NCBI RefSeq assembly: GCF_009258045.1
Contig: NZ_CP041166.1
Location: 744,001 to 808,000, forward strand
DNA from: Sulfurimonas xiamenensis
GTDB lineage: Bacteria; Campylobacterota; Campylobacteria; Campylobacterales; Sulfurimonadaceae
Reading direction: 5' to 3'
Length of the DNA stretch: 64,000 nt
In this document: piece after piece, positions 8,341-18,713 of the stretch
Layout: every line of letters begins with the position of its first letter
Numbering within the stretch: the first letter of the stretch is position 1
Notes under the pieces: model-generated
The model's input: only the letters and a program-made list of their open reading frames with translations
The model's database searches: none
What the model was told of the DNA's origin: nothing
Made by a program: the position numbers and the translations under genes

Positions 8341-10156
8341 AATGAAAAAAAGTATCGAGTTATTAAAACAAAATAATGAATTAAAAATTATTGATGAAGA
8401 GCTTGATATATATTTAGAAATTCCTCATTTGGCTTATGCGGAAGTAAAAAAAGAAAATGGCGGCAAGGCTCTTTTATTTACCAATGTAGTGGATAAAAAA
8501 AGCGGTAAAAAGTTTAAAGAGAGTGTTCTTATGAATGTTTTTGGTTCTTATAAGCGTTGTGAACTTCTTTTTGGCAGAACAATAGAATCAGTTGCAGATG
8601 AGATAACAAAACTTCTTCATATGAAACCTCCTGCAGGTTTTTTTGATAAGCTTGCAATGGCAGGTGAACTTTTTTCACTAAAAAATATATTTCCAAAAAA
8701 ATTAAAAGGCAGCGGTCCATGCCAAGAGATAAAATATTTAGATGAAGATATAGATCTTTATAAACTTCCAGTATTGACTACATGGGAGCAAGACGGCGGA
8801 CCTTTTATAACAATGGGGCAGGTTTATACACAGAGTTTAGACGGCGAGATGGTAAATCTTGGAATGTATAGACTCCAAGTGTATGATAAAAACCATTTGG
8901 GAATGCACTGGCAGATTCATAAAGACTCTTCTCATTTTTTTGACCAGTATCAAAAAGCGGGTAAAAAAATGCCTGTATCAGTTGCAATAGGAGGTGATCC
9001 TCTCTACACTTGGTGTGCAACTGCTCCGCTTCCTTATGGAGTAAATGAACTCTTAATGTATGGTCTTATAAAAAAAGAGAATGTAAAACTTGTAAAATCA
9101 ATTACAACTCCTCTTTATATACCACAAGATGTAGACTATGTTATCGAAGGGTGGGTAGACACTTCAGAAATGAGAGTTGAGGGTCCTTTTGGAGATCATA
9201 CAGGTTACTATACTCTTGCTGAACCATATCCTGTTATGGAAGTTAGCGCTATAACTACAAAAACAGATCCTGTTTTTTTAGCAACCGTTGTAGGAAAGCC
9301 GCCGCTTGAAGATAAATATATGGGCTGGGCAACAGGGAAAATATTTTTTCCTCTTTTAAAAACAACTGCGCCTGATTTGATTGATTATCATATGCCTGAA
9401 AATGCAGGTTTTCATAATCTTATTCTTGCAAAAATGAAACCGCTTTACAAAGGTCACGCAAAACAATTTATGCACGCTTTTTGGGGTGCAGGACAGATGA
9501 GTTTTGTTAAACATGCAATATTTTTAGATGAAAATGCTCCAAAATTGGAAGAGTATGAAGCTATAGCTGCATATGTACTTGACAGATTTACACCAAAATC
9601 TCTTTTTATCACGGAGGGAATTTTAGATGCTCTGGATCACTCTTCCCCGGAAAATCTGGTTGGCGGAAAGTTGGGAATAGATGCAACAACAGCACATACG
9701 GTAGAAGCACCGCAGCTTTTAGATGATAAAGAGTTGTTTGCAAAAGTTAAAGAAGTTATTCCAGAAGCTGTTGATTTACATCAGTTTATGAAAAAAACAA
9801 AAAATCCTATCACTGTTATATCTCTGAAAAAGAAAAAAAATGTAAAGAACTATTTTGATGCTCTTGTTGAATTGAGTACACATATAAGAGTAGTGGTTTT
9901 TGTTGATGATGCCAAAAATGATATTTTGAATCCATATATGTTAATATGGAGAGTTACAAACAATATAGATGCTCTTAGAGATATTTTTATCTCAGGTTTG
10001 ATGGTCGGTTTGGATGGAACTAGCAAAAATATGTTGGATGGGTTTAACAGAGAGTGGCCGGATGATGTTGATTGCACTTCCAGTGTAGTAGATTCTTTAA
10101 AAAGAAAAGGTTTATGGGACTTGGAAGAGAAACTTTATCAAAAATATCAACTTTAA
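8333..10156 (+). CDS. UbiD-family menaquinone biosynthesis decarboxylase
   Basis: A 607-residue prenylated-FMN-dependent decarboxylase of the UbiD fold, of the long type used late in the futalosine menaquinone pathway, where the dihydroxynaphthoate carboxylate is removed. Visible are the GPCQEIKYL N-terminal segment, NLGMYRLQVYDKNHLGMHWQ, the VEGPFGDHTGYYT active-site region, and the KMKPLYKGHAKQ basic stretch. It overlaps the hemC stop by eight bases if ATG 8333 is used. An in-frame ATG at 8342, just past the hemC stop, is an alternative start. Placement behind the prenyl synthase and heme genes fits a respiratory cofactor role. Whether its substrate is the futalosine-pathway acid cannot be proven from the sequence. 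Confidence 0.88.
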   Translation: MNKMKKSIELLKQNNELKIIDEELDIYLEIPHLAYAEVKKENGGKALLFTNVVDKKSGKKFKESVLMNVFGSYKRCELLFGRTIESVADEITKLLHMKPPAGFFDKLAMAGELFSLKNIFPKKLKGSGPCQEIKYLDEDIDLYKLPVLTTWEQDGGPFITMGQVYTQSLDGEMVNLGMYRLQVYDKNHLGMHWQIHKDSSHFFDQYQKAGKKMPVSVAIGGDPLYTWCATAPLPYGVNELLMYGLIKKENVKLVKSITTPLYIPQDVDYVIEGWVDTSEMRVEGPFGDHTGYYTLAEPYPVMEVSAITTKTDPVFLATVVGKPPLEDKYMGWATGKIFFPLLKTTAPDLIDYHMPENAGFHNLILAKMKPLYKGHAKQFMHAFWGAGQMSFVKHAIFLDENAPKLEEYEAIAAYVLDRFTPKSLFITEGILDALDHSSPENLVGGKLGIDATTAHTVEAPQLLDDKELFAKVKEVIPEAVDLHQFMKKTKNPITVISLKKKKNVKNYFDALVELSTHIRVVVFVDDAKNDILNPYMLIWRVTNNIDALRDIFISGLMVGLDGTSKNMLDGFNREWPDDVDCTSSVVDSLKRKGLWDLEEKLYQKYQL

Positions 10157-10187
10157 AATAAAAAGATAGTTTTTTCTAAAATCTTAC

Positions 10188-10193
10188 TATAAT
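10188..10193 (+). promoter_or_regulatory. -10 box of the small cytochrome c gene
   Basis: TATAAT occurs about 35 bases before the ATG at 10229, in the 72-base gap after the decarboxylase gene, so the cytochrome can be transcribed separately. Confidence 0.5.
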
Positions 10194-10228
10194 AGAATCT
10201 AATATAAAGTGAAGTAGAGGTTTAGTAT

Positions 10229-10570
10229 ATGAATAAGTTTTTCATTTCTTTCATATTTATTGTTATTTTTTCACTTTTAAATGTAGAAGCGGCTGTTTAC
10301 AAAGGTCAGAAAGAATTTGTAAAAAAATGTGCTCCCTGCCATAGGGAAGGGCAGGAGTTTGTTGCCCAAAAAACTATTTCAGAGTGGAAGAAAATTATGC
10401 GCAACAGTGGTGAAGAGCTGATTAGAATTCATTTAATAAGCAAAGATGAAAAAGCAAAAGATTCTTATATATATTTTAAAAGCAAAGCATTTGAAAAAAA
10501 ATCAGTTCATTTAATACAGTTTTTAGCAGAATATGCAAAAGATAGCGGTAAAGTGCCTGCTTGTAATTAA
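10229..10570 (+). CDS. Small periplasmic c-type cytochrome-like protein
   Basis: A 113-residue protein with a signal peptide (about residues 1-22, a hydrophobic stretch ending VEAA) and one heme-binding motif CAPCH at 34-38. No obvious conserved distal methionine motif follows; candidate ligands are Met and His residues further on. The remainder is lysine-rich and helical. It probably acts as a monoheme electron carrier or heme-binding protein in the periplasm. It sits alone between the cofactor operon and argH with its own promoter. The electron donor and acceptor are unknown. Confidence 0.82.
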   Translation: MNKFFISFIFIVIFSLLNVEAAVYKGQKEFVKKCAPCHREGQEFVAQKTISEWKKIMRNSGEELIRIHLISKDEKAKDSYIYFKSKAFEKKSVHLIQFLAEYAKDSGKVPACN

Positions 10571-10677
10571 TTTTAATTTGCATAAAAAATAGTAAAAGTG
10601 CTTTTTATAAAGTGTGCTTCTCTTTGTAAAATCATTTAATTTAGTTAAAATACCAAACTTTTTATATTGGAGAAATT

Positions 10678-12078
10678 ATGGATAAAATGTGGTCAGGTCG
10701 TTTTTCTGCAGGTGCGGCGAATCTTTTGGATCAGTTTAACGCTTCCATTATGTTTGATAAAAAACTTTATCGAGAAGATATTGAAGGCTCTTTGGCACAT
10801 GCACAAATGTTAGCAAAACAAGGCATTTTAACAGCTGAAGAACTTAAGCAGATCAGTGATGGGCTTAATCAGGTGACAGATGAAATAGAATCAGGTAAAT
10901 TTGAGTGGAAAATATCTGATGAAGACCTTCATATGGGAATCGAAAAGCGTTTAACTGCTTTAATTGGCGATGCCGGCAAAAAATTGCATACAGCAAGAAG
11001 CAGAAATGATCAAATCGCGGTCGATTTTCGTCGTTATGTTCTTCGTAAAAATTTGGAAATAGTTCACGCTTTAAAACTTTTAATGAGTGAAATATTGATA
11101 ACTGCAAATAAACACACTCAAACTCTTATCCCTGGTATGACACATCTTCAACATGCTCAGCCAATAAATTTTGCATTTCATTTAGGCGCATATTTATCTA
11201 TGTTTAAAAGAGATATTGAGAGATTTGAGAGCTCGTATGAGAGAAATAACATTTCACCTCTTGGTTGTGCAGCGCTTGCAGGAACGCCTCATAATATAGA
11301 CAGAGATATGACAGCTGAGCTTTTAGGTTTTAGCGGTGTAAGCGTAAACTGCTTAGATACGGTAAGTGACAGAGATTTTGCGTTAGAGATTTTATTTAAT
11401 ATTTCAACTATGATGATGCATATTTCCCGCCTTAGCGAAGAACTTGTTATGTGGTCAAGTTATGAATTTAAGTTTATAGAACTTAGTGATGAATACTCTA
11501 CAGGTTCATCAATTATGCCGCAAAAGAAAAATCCTGATGTTCCTGAACTTCTTCGCGGTAAAACAGGTCGTGTTTATGGCTCATTAATGGGCCTTCTGAC
11601 TGTTATGAAAGCTCTTCCGCTAGCATACAACAAAGATACACAAGAGGATAAAGAGGGAGTTTTTGATGCGGTTGAAACTGCCGAAATATCTTTAAAAATA
11701 TTAAAAGAAGCCATTAAAACAATGGAAGTAAAAACTCAAAATATGAACAGTGCTTGTAAAGTGGGTCATCTAAGCGCTACTGATTTGGCTGATTACTTAG
11801 TTCAAAAGTGTAATATTCCTTTTAGAGAAGCTCATTTTATTACAGGAAAAGCTGTTGCAAAGAGCGAAGAGCTAAAAATTGATTTGAGTGATATTGAGTT
11901 AAAATATCTTCAAGAAATTGATAGTAGAATCGGCAGTGATGTTTTGGAATTTTTATCAATTAAAAACTCTATGAATGCAAGAAATTCAGCCGGTGGAACC
12001 TCTACTAAAAGAACAGAGGAGCAGTTAGAATATTTTAAAAATTTTATAGCAAAAACGAATCCGGAGTTATTAGTATGA
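10678..12078 (+). CDS. argH: Argininosuccinate lyase
   Basis: Splits argininosuccinate into arginine and fumarate, the last step of arginine synthesis. The 466-residue length is normal. It starts MWSGRFS, has the HTARSRNDQ motif, TPGMTHLQ-like [11 protein letters not shown], and the superfamily signature [11 protein letters not shown] with its catalytic serine. The ATG follows GGAGAA. The stop overlaps the next ATG by four bases (ATGA), coupling it to an OsmC-family gene. argB lies upstream in the same window but not in the same operon. Confidence 0.97.
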   Translation: MDKMWSGRFSAGAANLLDQFNASIMFDKKLYREDIEGSLAHAQMLAKQGILTAEELKQISDGLNQVTDEIESGKFEWKISDEDLHMGIEKRLTALIGDAGKKLHTARSRNDQIAVDFRRYVLRKNLEIVHALKLLMSEILITANKHTQTLIPGMTHLQHAQPINFAFHLGAYLSMFKRDIERFESSYERNNISPLGCAALAGTPHNIDRDMTAELLGFSGVSVNCLDTVSDRDFALEILFNISTMMMHISRLSEELVMWSSYEFKFIELSDEYSTGSSIMPQKKNPDVPELLRGKTGRVYGSLMGLLTVMKALPLAYNKDTQEDKEGVFDAVETAEISLKILKEAIKTMEVKTQNMNSACKVGHLSATDLADYLVQKCNIPFREAHFITGKAVAKSEELKIDLSDIELKYLQEIDSRIGSDVLEFLSIKNSMNARNSAGGTSTKRTEEQLEYFKNFIAKTNPELLV

Positions 12079-12539
12079 AGGTAACAATTACTCACAAAGA
12101 AGATATGAAATTTGAAGCAAAAACGCAAAAAAGCAGTTTTATAATTGATTGTCCACAGATAACACCGGTGGAGTATTTTTTGGCGGGAATTATTACATGC
12201 AGCGCCAGCGATATGATTTTAATACCAAAGAATCAAAATAAAACAGTTACAGATTTAACTATTGATGGTGATGCTTTAAGAGCCGATAATCACCCTAAAA
12301 AGTTTAACACTCTGCATCTTAATTATAGTTTTAATTCTGATGCGGATGATATAACCGCTACTCGCTGGGTTATGGCATCACTTGAGACATACTGCTCAAC
12401 TATCAATACCATCAGAGACTCTGTTGCAATATCTTACTCAATTATGCACAATGGTAAAAAGATAAAAGAAAATGAGAAAATGATATCAGGCACCGGAAAT
12501 AAGATAGATTTAGGTGAAATTGAGAGCTGTTCTTCTTAA
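12075..12539 (+). CDS. OsmC/Ohr-family peroxiredoxin-like protein
   Basis: A 154-residue protein of the OsmC fold, a family of thiol-dependent peroxide reductases. The two family cysteines are present: Cys42 in ITCSASDM and Cys107 in TYCSTINTI, the second in the usual helix. It likely acts in the cytoplasm on organic hydroperoxides, although many members of this YhfA-like group have no proven substrate. ATGA overlap with argH indicates coupled translation. The last 25 bases form one arm of a hairpin placed between this gene and the convergent HIT gene. Confidence 0.85.
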   Translation: MKVTITHKEDMKFEAKTQKSSFIIDCPQITPVEYFLAGIITCSASDMILIPKNQNKTVTDLTIDGDALRADNHPKKFNTLHLNYSFNSDADDITATRWVMASLETYCSTINTIRDSVAISYSIMHNGKKIKENEKMISGTGNKIDLGEIESCSS

Positions 12540-12546
12540 GCTCTCA
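12521..12546. terminator. Inverted repeat between convergent genes
   Basis: TGAGAGCT (12521-12528) pairs perfectly with AGCTCTCA (12539-12546) around a ten-base loop. It covers the end of the OsmC-family gene and stops eight bases before the end of the convergent HIT gene, so it may terminate both transcripts. The following tract is AT-rich but not a clean T run. Confidence 0.5.
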
Positions 12547-12553
12547 TTAAAAT

Positions 12554-12910
12554 TTAAATATTGCCTTTTGGATCTGCATCGCTTAAATGTGACCATGCCA
12601 ATTTTGCACCGCCGAGAATATGAAAATGTAAGTGCCCTACCTCTTGCCCGCCATTTTCACCGATATTTGTTATAACTCTATATCCGCTTTTATCAATATT
12701 TAACTCTTTTGCAACATTTTGCATAAAAGTAGTCATATTTTTCATAGTTTTTGAATCAACTTCATTAAAGCTGTCTATATGTTTTTTTGGTATTGCCAAT
12801 ACATGTATAGGTGCCTTTGGATTTATATCATGAAATGCTAAAAAATCTTCATTTTCCAATATTATATTTGCCGGTATTTCATTATTGACTATTTTGCAAA
12901 ATATACACAT
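12554..12910 (-). CDS. HIT family purine nucleotide-binding hydrolase (HinT-like)
   Basis: A 118-residue histidine-triad protein. The catalytic HxHxH motif is HLHFH at 93-97, and the N-terminal CxxC (Cys2, Cys5) found in zinc-binding HIT proteins is present, as is IPKKHI (40-45). Members hydrolyse AMP-lysine or other adenosine phosphoramidates in the cytoplasm; the physiological substrate is generally unclear. It is transcribed opposite to its neighbours and converges on the OsmC-family gene with a 14-base gap. Confidence 0.92.
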   Translation of the reverse strand: MCIFCKIVNNEIPANIILENEDFLAFHDINPKAPIHVLAIPKKHIDSFNEVDSKTMKNMTTFMQNVAKELNIDKSGYRVITNIGENGGQEVGHLHFHILGGAKLAWSHLSDADPKGNI

Positions 12911-13043
12911 TATATTCCCTTTTTTAAATATATTAATTTAAAACTAGTAAATACAAATGTTTAAAACAGTATTAACTAGCCATATTTGGCATTATTGTAA
13001 CATATAAATGAATAAATGAAGCTATATATAAATTATATTTGAC

Positions 13044-13079
13044 TATAATCTTTTTAAAAATTCAGAGGGTATTTCCCTC
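13044..13079 (+). promoter_or_regulatory. pheS promoter and leader hairpin
   Basis: A TATAAT -10 box is at 13044-13049. Shortly after the expected RNA start, GAGGG (13065-13069) and CCCTC (13075-13079) form a perfect five-base-pair stem with a five-base loop. The purine-rich arm GAGGG is the strongest Shine-Dalgarno-like sequence in the leader, so the hairpin could hide it. No T-box or attenuator elements are visible. Confidence 0.45.
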
Positions 13080-13087
13080 CATTATGG

Positions 13088-14089
13088 GTGAATCTATTGA
13101 AAGAATGGTATGACGCAATAAAAGAAGCGCAGAGTGTTGAGAAAATCGAAGAGATTCGTATATCTGTGTTTGGTAAAAAAGGTGTTTTAGCGGCAGAATT
13201 TGCCAAAATGAAAACAGCACCGAGTGAAGAAAAATCAAAAATCGCACAAGAGTTAAATACACATAAAAATGCATTGATGAATGAATTAACTGCCAGAAAA
13301 ATAGTTATTCAAACATTGGAATTGCAAACTCGAATGAAAGCAGAATCCATTGATGTCTCTATGTATAGTTTAACTCCTGAATCCGGTGCTTTGCATCCCG
13401 TTATGGAAACAATGGATAAAATTGTTGAATATTTTTCATCAATGAATTTTGCAGTAAAAACAGGAAATATGGTAGAAGATGATTTTAATAACTTTGAGGC
13501 TCTTAATCTTCCAAAATATCATCCTGCACGCGATATGCAAGATACTTTCTATTTTAAAGATGAGATGCTGTTGCGTACACATACATCTCCTGTGCAGATA
13601 AGAACTATGATGAGCTCCAAACCTCCTATTCGTATGATAGCTCCGGGCGCAGTTTTTAGAAGAGATTATGATATTACACACACGCCGATGTTTCATCAAG
13701 TAGAGGGACTTTTGGTTGATAAAGAGGGCAAAGTCTCTTTTGCAAACTTAAAATTTATTTTAGAGGACTTTTTAAAGTACATGTTTGGTGATGTAGATGT
13801 TCGTTTTCGTCCCAGCTTTTTTCCTTTTACAGAACCCTCTGCGGAAGTAGATATTTCATGTGTTTTTTGTAAAGGTGAGGGTTGTAGAGTCTGTTCAAAA
13901 ACTGGATGGCTTGAAGTACTAGGCTGCGGAATAGTTGATCCAAATGTTTTTGAAGCGGTAAACTATGAGGATGTAAGCGGTTATGCTTTTGGTCTTGGAG
14001 TTGAAAGATTCGCTATGCTTATTCATCATATAGGAGATCTTCGTTCACTCTTTGAGGGAGATATTAAGTTGCTGGAGCAGTTTCAATGA
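13088..14089 (+). CDS. pheS: Phenylalanyl-tRNA synthetase alpha subunit
   Basis: Catalytic subunit of the alpha2-beta2 enzyme that charges tRNA(Phe). The 333-residue protein has an N-terminal coiled-coil tRNA-contact region, then the class II core: [12 protein letters not shown], motif 2 with [38 protein letters not shown], and motif 3 GFGxGVER-like [10 protein letters not shown]. Two cysteine pairs near residues 257-268 ([12 protein letters not shown]) are seen in relatives too. The start is uncertain: GTG 13088 has no well-spaced ribosome site, while TTG 13097 is preceded by GGGTG at six bases. It is coupled to pheT by an ATGA overlap. Confidence 0.95.
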   Translation: MNLLKEWYDAIKEAQSVEKIEEIRISVFGKKGVLAAEFAKMKTAPSEEKSKIAQELNTHKNALMNELTARKIVIQTLELQTRMKAESIDVSMYSLTPESGALHPVMETMDKIVEYFSSMNFAVKTGNMVEDDFNNFEALNLPKYHPARDMQDTFYFKDEMLLRTHTSPVQIRTMMSSKPPIRMIAPGAVFRRDYDITHTPMFHQVEGLLVDKEGKVSFANLKFILEDFLKYMFGDVDVRFRPSFFPFTEPSAEVDISCVFCKGEGCRVCSKTGWLEVLGCGIVDPNVFEAVNYEDVSGYAFGLGVERFAMLIHHIGDLRSLFEGDIKLLEQFQ

Positions 14090-16425
14090 TAGTTACGAAA
14101 AGTTGGTTAAACGAGTGGATAGATCTAAGCAATATATCTACTGATGATTTGGTAAAAACATTTAACTCTATTGGTTTAGAAGTGGATAGTGTTTCAACAT
14201 ACAAAGTACCAAATAAGATAGTATTTGGAAGAGTTTTAGAGTGTAAAAAACATCCGGAGGCAGATAAACTAAATATTTGTCAAGTAGATATCGGTACAAG
14301 TATGCGTCAGATTGTGTGCGGTGCCTCAAATGTTAGAGCAGGCTTGGATGTAGTTGTAGCAACTGTTGGTGCGGTTATGCCAAACGGTATGGTTATAAAA
14401 CCTGTAAAACTCCGTGGTGTTGAATCAGATGGAATGATTTGCTCAGCTAAAGAGATCGGTTTAGAAGATGTTCAAGATGGAATTATTGAACTTGATGAGA
14501 GCATTGGAAGTTATACTCTTGGTGAAGAAGTTTCAAGCAATGATATATTTAGTGATGATTTGATAGAGATAGAGCTGACTGCCAACCGCGGTGATTGTTT
14601 AAGTATACGGGGTATAGCTAGGGATTTAAGTGCAGCTTATGATAAATCTCTAAAAGAAGAAAACAGAGATGAAAATGATGACAAAAGAGTAGGCATTGGA
14701 AGAATTTTAACTCTTTCTCATGAAAATAATTTAAATGTAAATCTTCGTTATAAAGCGGTAGATTTGAAAGATTTACATTTGCCTTTTGTTTTAAAACTTA
14801 GACTTGCCCAAATAAAAGAAAAAAAAGAGACGGATATCGAAGCTCTTATTCATTATGTGACTCATAGCACTGGTGTGATTTTAAGAGCATACAATTATGA
14901 CTTTTTTTGCAATGAAAATAAAACTTTGGCAAAGGTCTCTTTGTCTCAAGATGAAAATGGTTTTGCATCTATTATGGCAAAAGATAAAGAAAAAGCTTCA
15001 ACGATAGGAATAATTCAAGAAGATGCTTCCAAAGTCATTGGTGACAAAGGTATTGTTTTAATTGAAGCAAGCTATATTCCACCAGATATAATCTCTAAAA
15101 AGATGCAAGAGAAAAAAATGCCTGTAGGTCCTATGTATTACAGAACTTCCAGAGGAAGTGAGCCGGATTTAAATGAGGGATTGAACTATTGTATCAGTAT
15201 GATTGAATCAAATTCTGAATCGTCAGTTTTTGGCGGTACAATTGAACTTGGCGATATGCATGAAGATAAAATTATAAGTATCAGCAAAAAAGAGATTGAT
15301 GCAATAATCGGTGCAAATATTGATAAATCTAAAATAACAAAAATATTGAAAAATTTAGGATTTGACACTACAAAATCATCAGCTGACAATTTTGTCATTT
15401 CTGTCCCTAATTTTAGACATGATATATCTAATAAACAAGATATTGTTGAAGAGATTGTCCGTTTAGTGGGCATAGACAATATACCATCAAAACCTTTTGT
15501 TTTTATGGAAAACAATAGACTTGAAAATGACTATTTTAAATATAAAAAAAGACAATTATATAGACATAAAGCAGCGTATAGCGGTTTTTTTGAGTCTGTA
15601 CATTTTGTGTTTGATGAGAAAAAGGTTTTACATGAGTATGGATTTGAAACACTGCAAGAGGAGAAAGAACTTCTTAATCCTATTGTAAATACGCTTGATA
15701 CTTTAAGATCTACACTCTTAACAGGTCTTCTTAAAGCCGCATCAAATAATAGTAAAAACGGATATAACTCTGTAAAACTTTTTGAAATCGGATCGGTATT
15801 TAATCCTAAAAGAGAAGAGTCTCTAAAGATGGCAGTGCTTTTTTCAGGAAATAGAGAATCTGAGGGTTTAGCTAACTCAGGAAAACCTTTGAAGGTTGAT
15901 TTTGGATTTTTTGTACAAAAGATCTCAAATATTATAGGAAAATTTGAGCTTCATGAATTTAAAACAAGACATACACTCTCTCATCCTTTTCAGTGTGCTA
16001 AAGTAGTTGTTGATAATGAGGTTGTCGGGGAGTTGTTCCGTGTTCATCCGGATGTAGAAGAGAGTTATGATTTAGATATAACTTATATGTGTGAACTTGA
16101 TTTTGAAAAATTGCCAAATAATTTAAAAACTGCAAAAAAAACTTCAAAATATCAATCTGTACATAGAGATTTGAGTATAGTAATGCCAAAAGAGATGCGT
16201 TATGAAGAAGTAAAAAAAGTGATAGAAAAATCGGCTTCAGATGAGCTTATTCGCTTTTATCCGGTAGATAAATACAGCGATGAATCTCTTGGAGACAATA
16301 TAAGTTTGACTATTAGATTTGTGCTTCAATCTTTAGATAAAACATTAGAAGAAGAGGATATTACCAAATCTATGCAGAGTATTTTAGATGCTTTAAACAG
16401 TGAGTTGGGAATTACGATTAGATGA
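14086..16425 (+). CDS. pheT: Phenylalanyl-tRNA synthetase beta subunit
   Basis: Partner of PheS; it carries tRNA recognition and editing of mischarged Tyr-tRNA(Phe). The 779 residues follow the bacterial domain order: an EMAP-like tRNA-binding domain with [26 protein letters not shown] sequence (about 45-70), B3/B4 editing domains, B5 and the catalytic-like core, and a C-terminal ferredoxin-fold anticodon-binding domain beginning near [12 protein letters not shown]. The four-base ATGA overlaps with pheS and with aroA indicate a three-gene operon. Nothing appears missing. Confidence 0.96.
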   Translation: MIVTKSWLNEWIDLSNISTDDLVKTFNSIGLEVDSVSTYKVPNKIVFGRVLECKKHPEADKLNICQVDIGTSMRQIVCGASNVRAGLDVVVATVGAVMPNGMVIKPVKLRGVESDGMICSAKEIGLEDVQDGIIELDESIGSYTLGEEVSSNDIFSDDLIEIELTANRGDCLSIRGIARDLSAAYDKSLKEENRDENDDKRVGIGRILTLSHENNLNVNLRYKAVDLKDLHLPFVLKLRLAQIKEKKETDIEALIHYVTHSTGVILRAYNYDFFCNENKTLAKVSLSQDENGFASIMAKDKEKASTIGIIQEDASKVIGDKGIVLIEASYIPPDIISKKMQEKKMPVGPMYYRTSRGSEPDLNEGLNYCISMIESNSESSVFGGTIELGDMHEDKIISISKKEIDAIIGANIDKSKITKILKNLGFDTTKSSADNFVISVPNFRHDISNKQDIVEEIVRLVGIDNIPSKPFVFMENNRLENDYFKYKKRQLYRHKAAYSGFFESVHFVFDEKKVLHEYGFETLQEEKELLNPIVNTLDTLRSTLLTGLLKAASNNSKNGYNSVKLFEIGSVFNPKREESLKMAVLFSGNRESEGLANSGKPLKVDFGFFVQKISNIIGKFELHEFKTRHTLSHPFQCAKVVVDNEVVGELFRVHPDVEESYDLDITYMCELDFEKLPNNLKTAKKTSKYQSVHRDLSIVMPKEMRYEEVKKVIEKSASDELIRFYPVDKYSDESLGDNISLTIRFVLQSLDKTLEEEDITKSMQSILDALNSELGITIR

Positions 16426-17705
16426 AAAGTGTAAAAGTAGCAAAAGCATCAAAATTTTCACTTGTTATATCTGAGATAGCGCCGGACAAGTCAATATCTC
16501 ACAGATGTGCAATGTTTGCTATGCTGGCAGAAGGAACAAGTGAGATAACAAATTTTTTAAGAGCAGAAGATACATTAAATTCTTTAAAAATAGTTGAAAA
16601 GCTCGGTGCCAAAGTTATTGATGATGGCATAACAATCAAAATAAGCTCTAATGGAATAAAAGAGAGTGATGATATTTTAGATTGCGGCAATTCAGGAACT
16701 GGAATAAGACTTTTTTGCGGACTCTTAAGTTCAGCGGATGGACACTTTGTTTTAACGGGAGATGAGTATCTGCGTCGTCGTCCAATGAAAAGAGTGACTC
16801 TTCCTCTTCGCAATATCGGTGCAAAATTAGATGGAAGAGACAATGGTGATTTAGCGCCCCTTAGTATTAGAGGAGCTTCACTAAAAGCATTTCATTACAA
16901 TAGTAAAATTGCTTCGGCTCAAGTTAAGAGTGCAATGATACTGGCTGCCTTAAGAGCTGATGGCGAATGCAGTTACACCGAACCTGAATTAAGCCGAGAC
17001 CATACCGAAAGAATGTTAAAGGGCATGGGTGCAGATATAGAGGTAGATAAGCTTACTACTACAATCAGACCTATGAAAAAACTTTTATCCCCTTTAAAAA
17101 TCAGGGTTCCAGCCGATCCTTCAAGCGCTTTTTTCTTTGCTGTTGCCGCTGCAATTACTCCGGATTCTAATGTTATCTTAGAGGGTGTTACATTAAACCC
17201 GACGCGTATTGAAGCTTTTAGGGCGCTAGAGAGAATGGGTTCTGTTATAAGCTATGATATTACTGATAACAAGTATGAACCCATTGGAAATATACATGTA
17301 AAATATGCTCCATTAAAAGCAATTACAGTTGAAAACAATATATCGTGGCTGATAGACGAACTGCCGGTACTCTCAATAGCTTTTGCTTGTGCTGAGGGCA
17401 TAAGCTTTGTTAAAAATGCTGAAGAACTCAGAGTAAAAGAGAGTGACCGAATATCGACAGTTGTAAATAACCTTAAGACATGCGGTATTGAAGTAGAAGA
17501 GTTTGCAGATGGTTATAGCGTAAAAGGCGGTGAACTTCAAGAAGCAGCGGTTAAAAGTTATGGTGATCATAGAATAGCTATGAGTTTTATGATAGCAGGA
17601 TTAAGATCTTCTATGAAGGTGGATGATGTTGCATGTGTAAATACATCATTTCCAAACTTTTTTGAGCTGCTTAAAAAAATTACTAAAATAGATATTGAAG
17701 ATTAA
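16422..17705 (+). CDS. aroA: 3-phosphoshikimate 1-carboxyvinyltransferase (EPSP synthase)
   Basis: Joins shikimate-3-phosphate and phosphoenolpyruvate, the sixth step of the shikimate pathway. The 427-residue enzyme shows the KSISHR phosphate site, the LDCGNSGTGIRL loop, EYLRRRPMKR, and the C-terminal LRVKESDRI and GDHRIAM motifs. It overlaps pheT by four bases. The 54-base gap to ispH suggests that ispH may be read from the same transcript. The aroA-ispH-rpsA order is conserved across Campylobacterota. Confidence 0.97.
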   Translation: MKSVKVAKASKFSLVISEIAPDKSISHRCAMFAMLAEGTSEITNFLRAEDTLNSLKIVEKLGAKVIDDGITIKISSNGIKESDDILDCGNSGTGIRLFCGLLSSADGHFVLTGDEYLRRRPMKRVTLPLRNIGAKLDGRDNGDLAPLSIRGASLKAFHYNSKIASAQVKSAMILAALRADGECSYTEPELSRDHTERMLKGMGADIEVDKLTTTIRPMKKLLSPLKIRVPADPSSAFFFAVAAAITPDSNVILEGVTLNPTRIEAFRALERMGSVISYDITDNKYEPIGNIHVKYAPLKAITVENNISWLIDELPVLSIAFACAEGISFVKNAEELRVKESDRISTVVNNLKTCGIEVEEFADGYSVKGGELQEAAVKSYGDHRIAMSFMIAGLRSSMKVDDVACVNTSFPNFFELLKKITKIDIED

Positions 17706-17759
17706 ATATTTTATTCAATAGAGAAATTACTTTCTTTATTATTAAGGAGATAATTAATA

Positions 17760-18587
17760 ATGAAAATTGAATTAGCTGAGAGTTATGGATTTTGCTTTGG
17801 TGTCAAACGCGCAATAAAGATTGCTGAAGAGAATAAAAATTCTGCTACATATGGACCTTTAATCCATAACTCCAAAGAGATAGAAAGACTTGAAAAAGAT
17901 TATAATGTTGGTTTGACAGATAGTCATAAAAGTTTTTCTTCAGGTGATAAAGCAGTTATTCGTACGCATGGCATACCAAAAAATGAGCTAGAAGAGCTTA
18001 AAGCAAAGAATGTAAATGTAGTAGATGCAACCTGTCCTTATGTAACAAAACCGCAGCAGATTTGCCAAGAGATGAGTGAGCAGGGTTATGATATTATTAT
18101 TTTTGGTGATGAAGCTCATCCGGAGATAAAAGGTGTTAAAAGTTATGCAACTTACGGAGCTAGAGTCGTTACATCGCCAAAAGAGTTGGAAAATTTAAAG
18201 CTAAAAGAGAAGATAGCTCTTGTAGCTCAAACAACCAGGCGCGTAGAAGATTATTTAGAAATTGCAAATTATCTTATACCAAGACATAAAGAGGTAAGAG
18301 TTTTTAACACTATATGTAATGCTACTTTTGAAAACCAGGAAGCTGTTAGAAAAATCTCTAAAAAAGCAGATATTATGATAATTATCGGCGGAAAAAATTC
18401 ATCAAATACAAAACAGCTCTTTAGCATTTCTCAAGACAACTGCAAAGACAGCTATCATATAGAAGATGAGAAAGATTTGGATTTTTCATGGTTTAAAGGG
18501 AAACAGTTTTGCGGTATAAGTGCAGGAGCATCTACTCCCGACTGGATTATTCAAAATGTTGTAGATGCTATTGAAAAAAATCAATAA
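17760..18587 (+). CDS. ispH: 4-hydroxy-3-methylbut-2-enyl diphosphate reductase
   Basis: Last enzyme of the MEP isoprenoid pathway, producing IPP and DMAPP with a [4Fe-4S] cluster. The three cluster cysteines are Cys12 in GFCFGV, Cys92 in ATCPYV and Cys186 in TICNAT. Substrate histidines His36, His70 (RTHG) and His120 are in place. Length is 275 residues and the ATG follows a strong AAGGAG site. It supplies precursors to the polyprenyl synthase encoded 14 kb upstream. It precedes rpsA, as in Campylobacter and Helicobacter. Confidence 0.97.
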   Translation: MKIELAESYGFCFGVKRAIKIAEENKNSATYGPLIHNSKEIERLEKDYNVGLTDSHKSFSSGDKAVIRTHGIPKNELEELKAKNVNVVDATCPYVTKPQQICQEMSEQGYDIIIFGDEAHPEIKGVKSYATYGARVVTSPKELENLKLKEKIALVAQTTRRVEDYLEIANYLIPRHKEVRVFNTICNATFENQEAVRKISKKADIMIIIGGKNSSNTKQLFSISQDNCKDSYHIEDEKDLDFSWFKGKQFCGISAGASTPDWIIQNVVDAIEKNQ

Positions 18588-18676
18588 ACAATAATAATTT
18601 TTTATTTTTTTTATTATTTTTTTATTTTTTATAGTTTGATTTTATATAATTAATGCAAAAATTATCAATAATTAGC

Positions 18677-18682
18677 TATAAT
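18677..18682 (+). promoter_or_regulatory. -10 box of rpsA
   Basis: TATAAT preceded by GC, 32 bases before the rpsA ATG at 18714. The upstream 60 bases are extremely AT-rich with long T tracts, compatible with an UP-like element for a strongly expressed ribosomal gene and also with termination of the ispH transcript. Confidence 0.55.
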
Positions 18683-18713
18683 CACGAAATTTTTATGTAA
18701 CAGAGGATAGGTA

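Noticed and set aside
13021-13087. T-box or attenuator controlling pheST
   Set aside because: The leader is only about 30-40 bases, with no T-box sequence, specifier loop or Phe-rich leader peptide.
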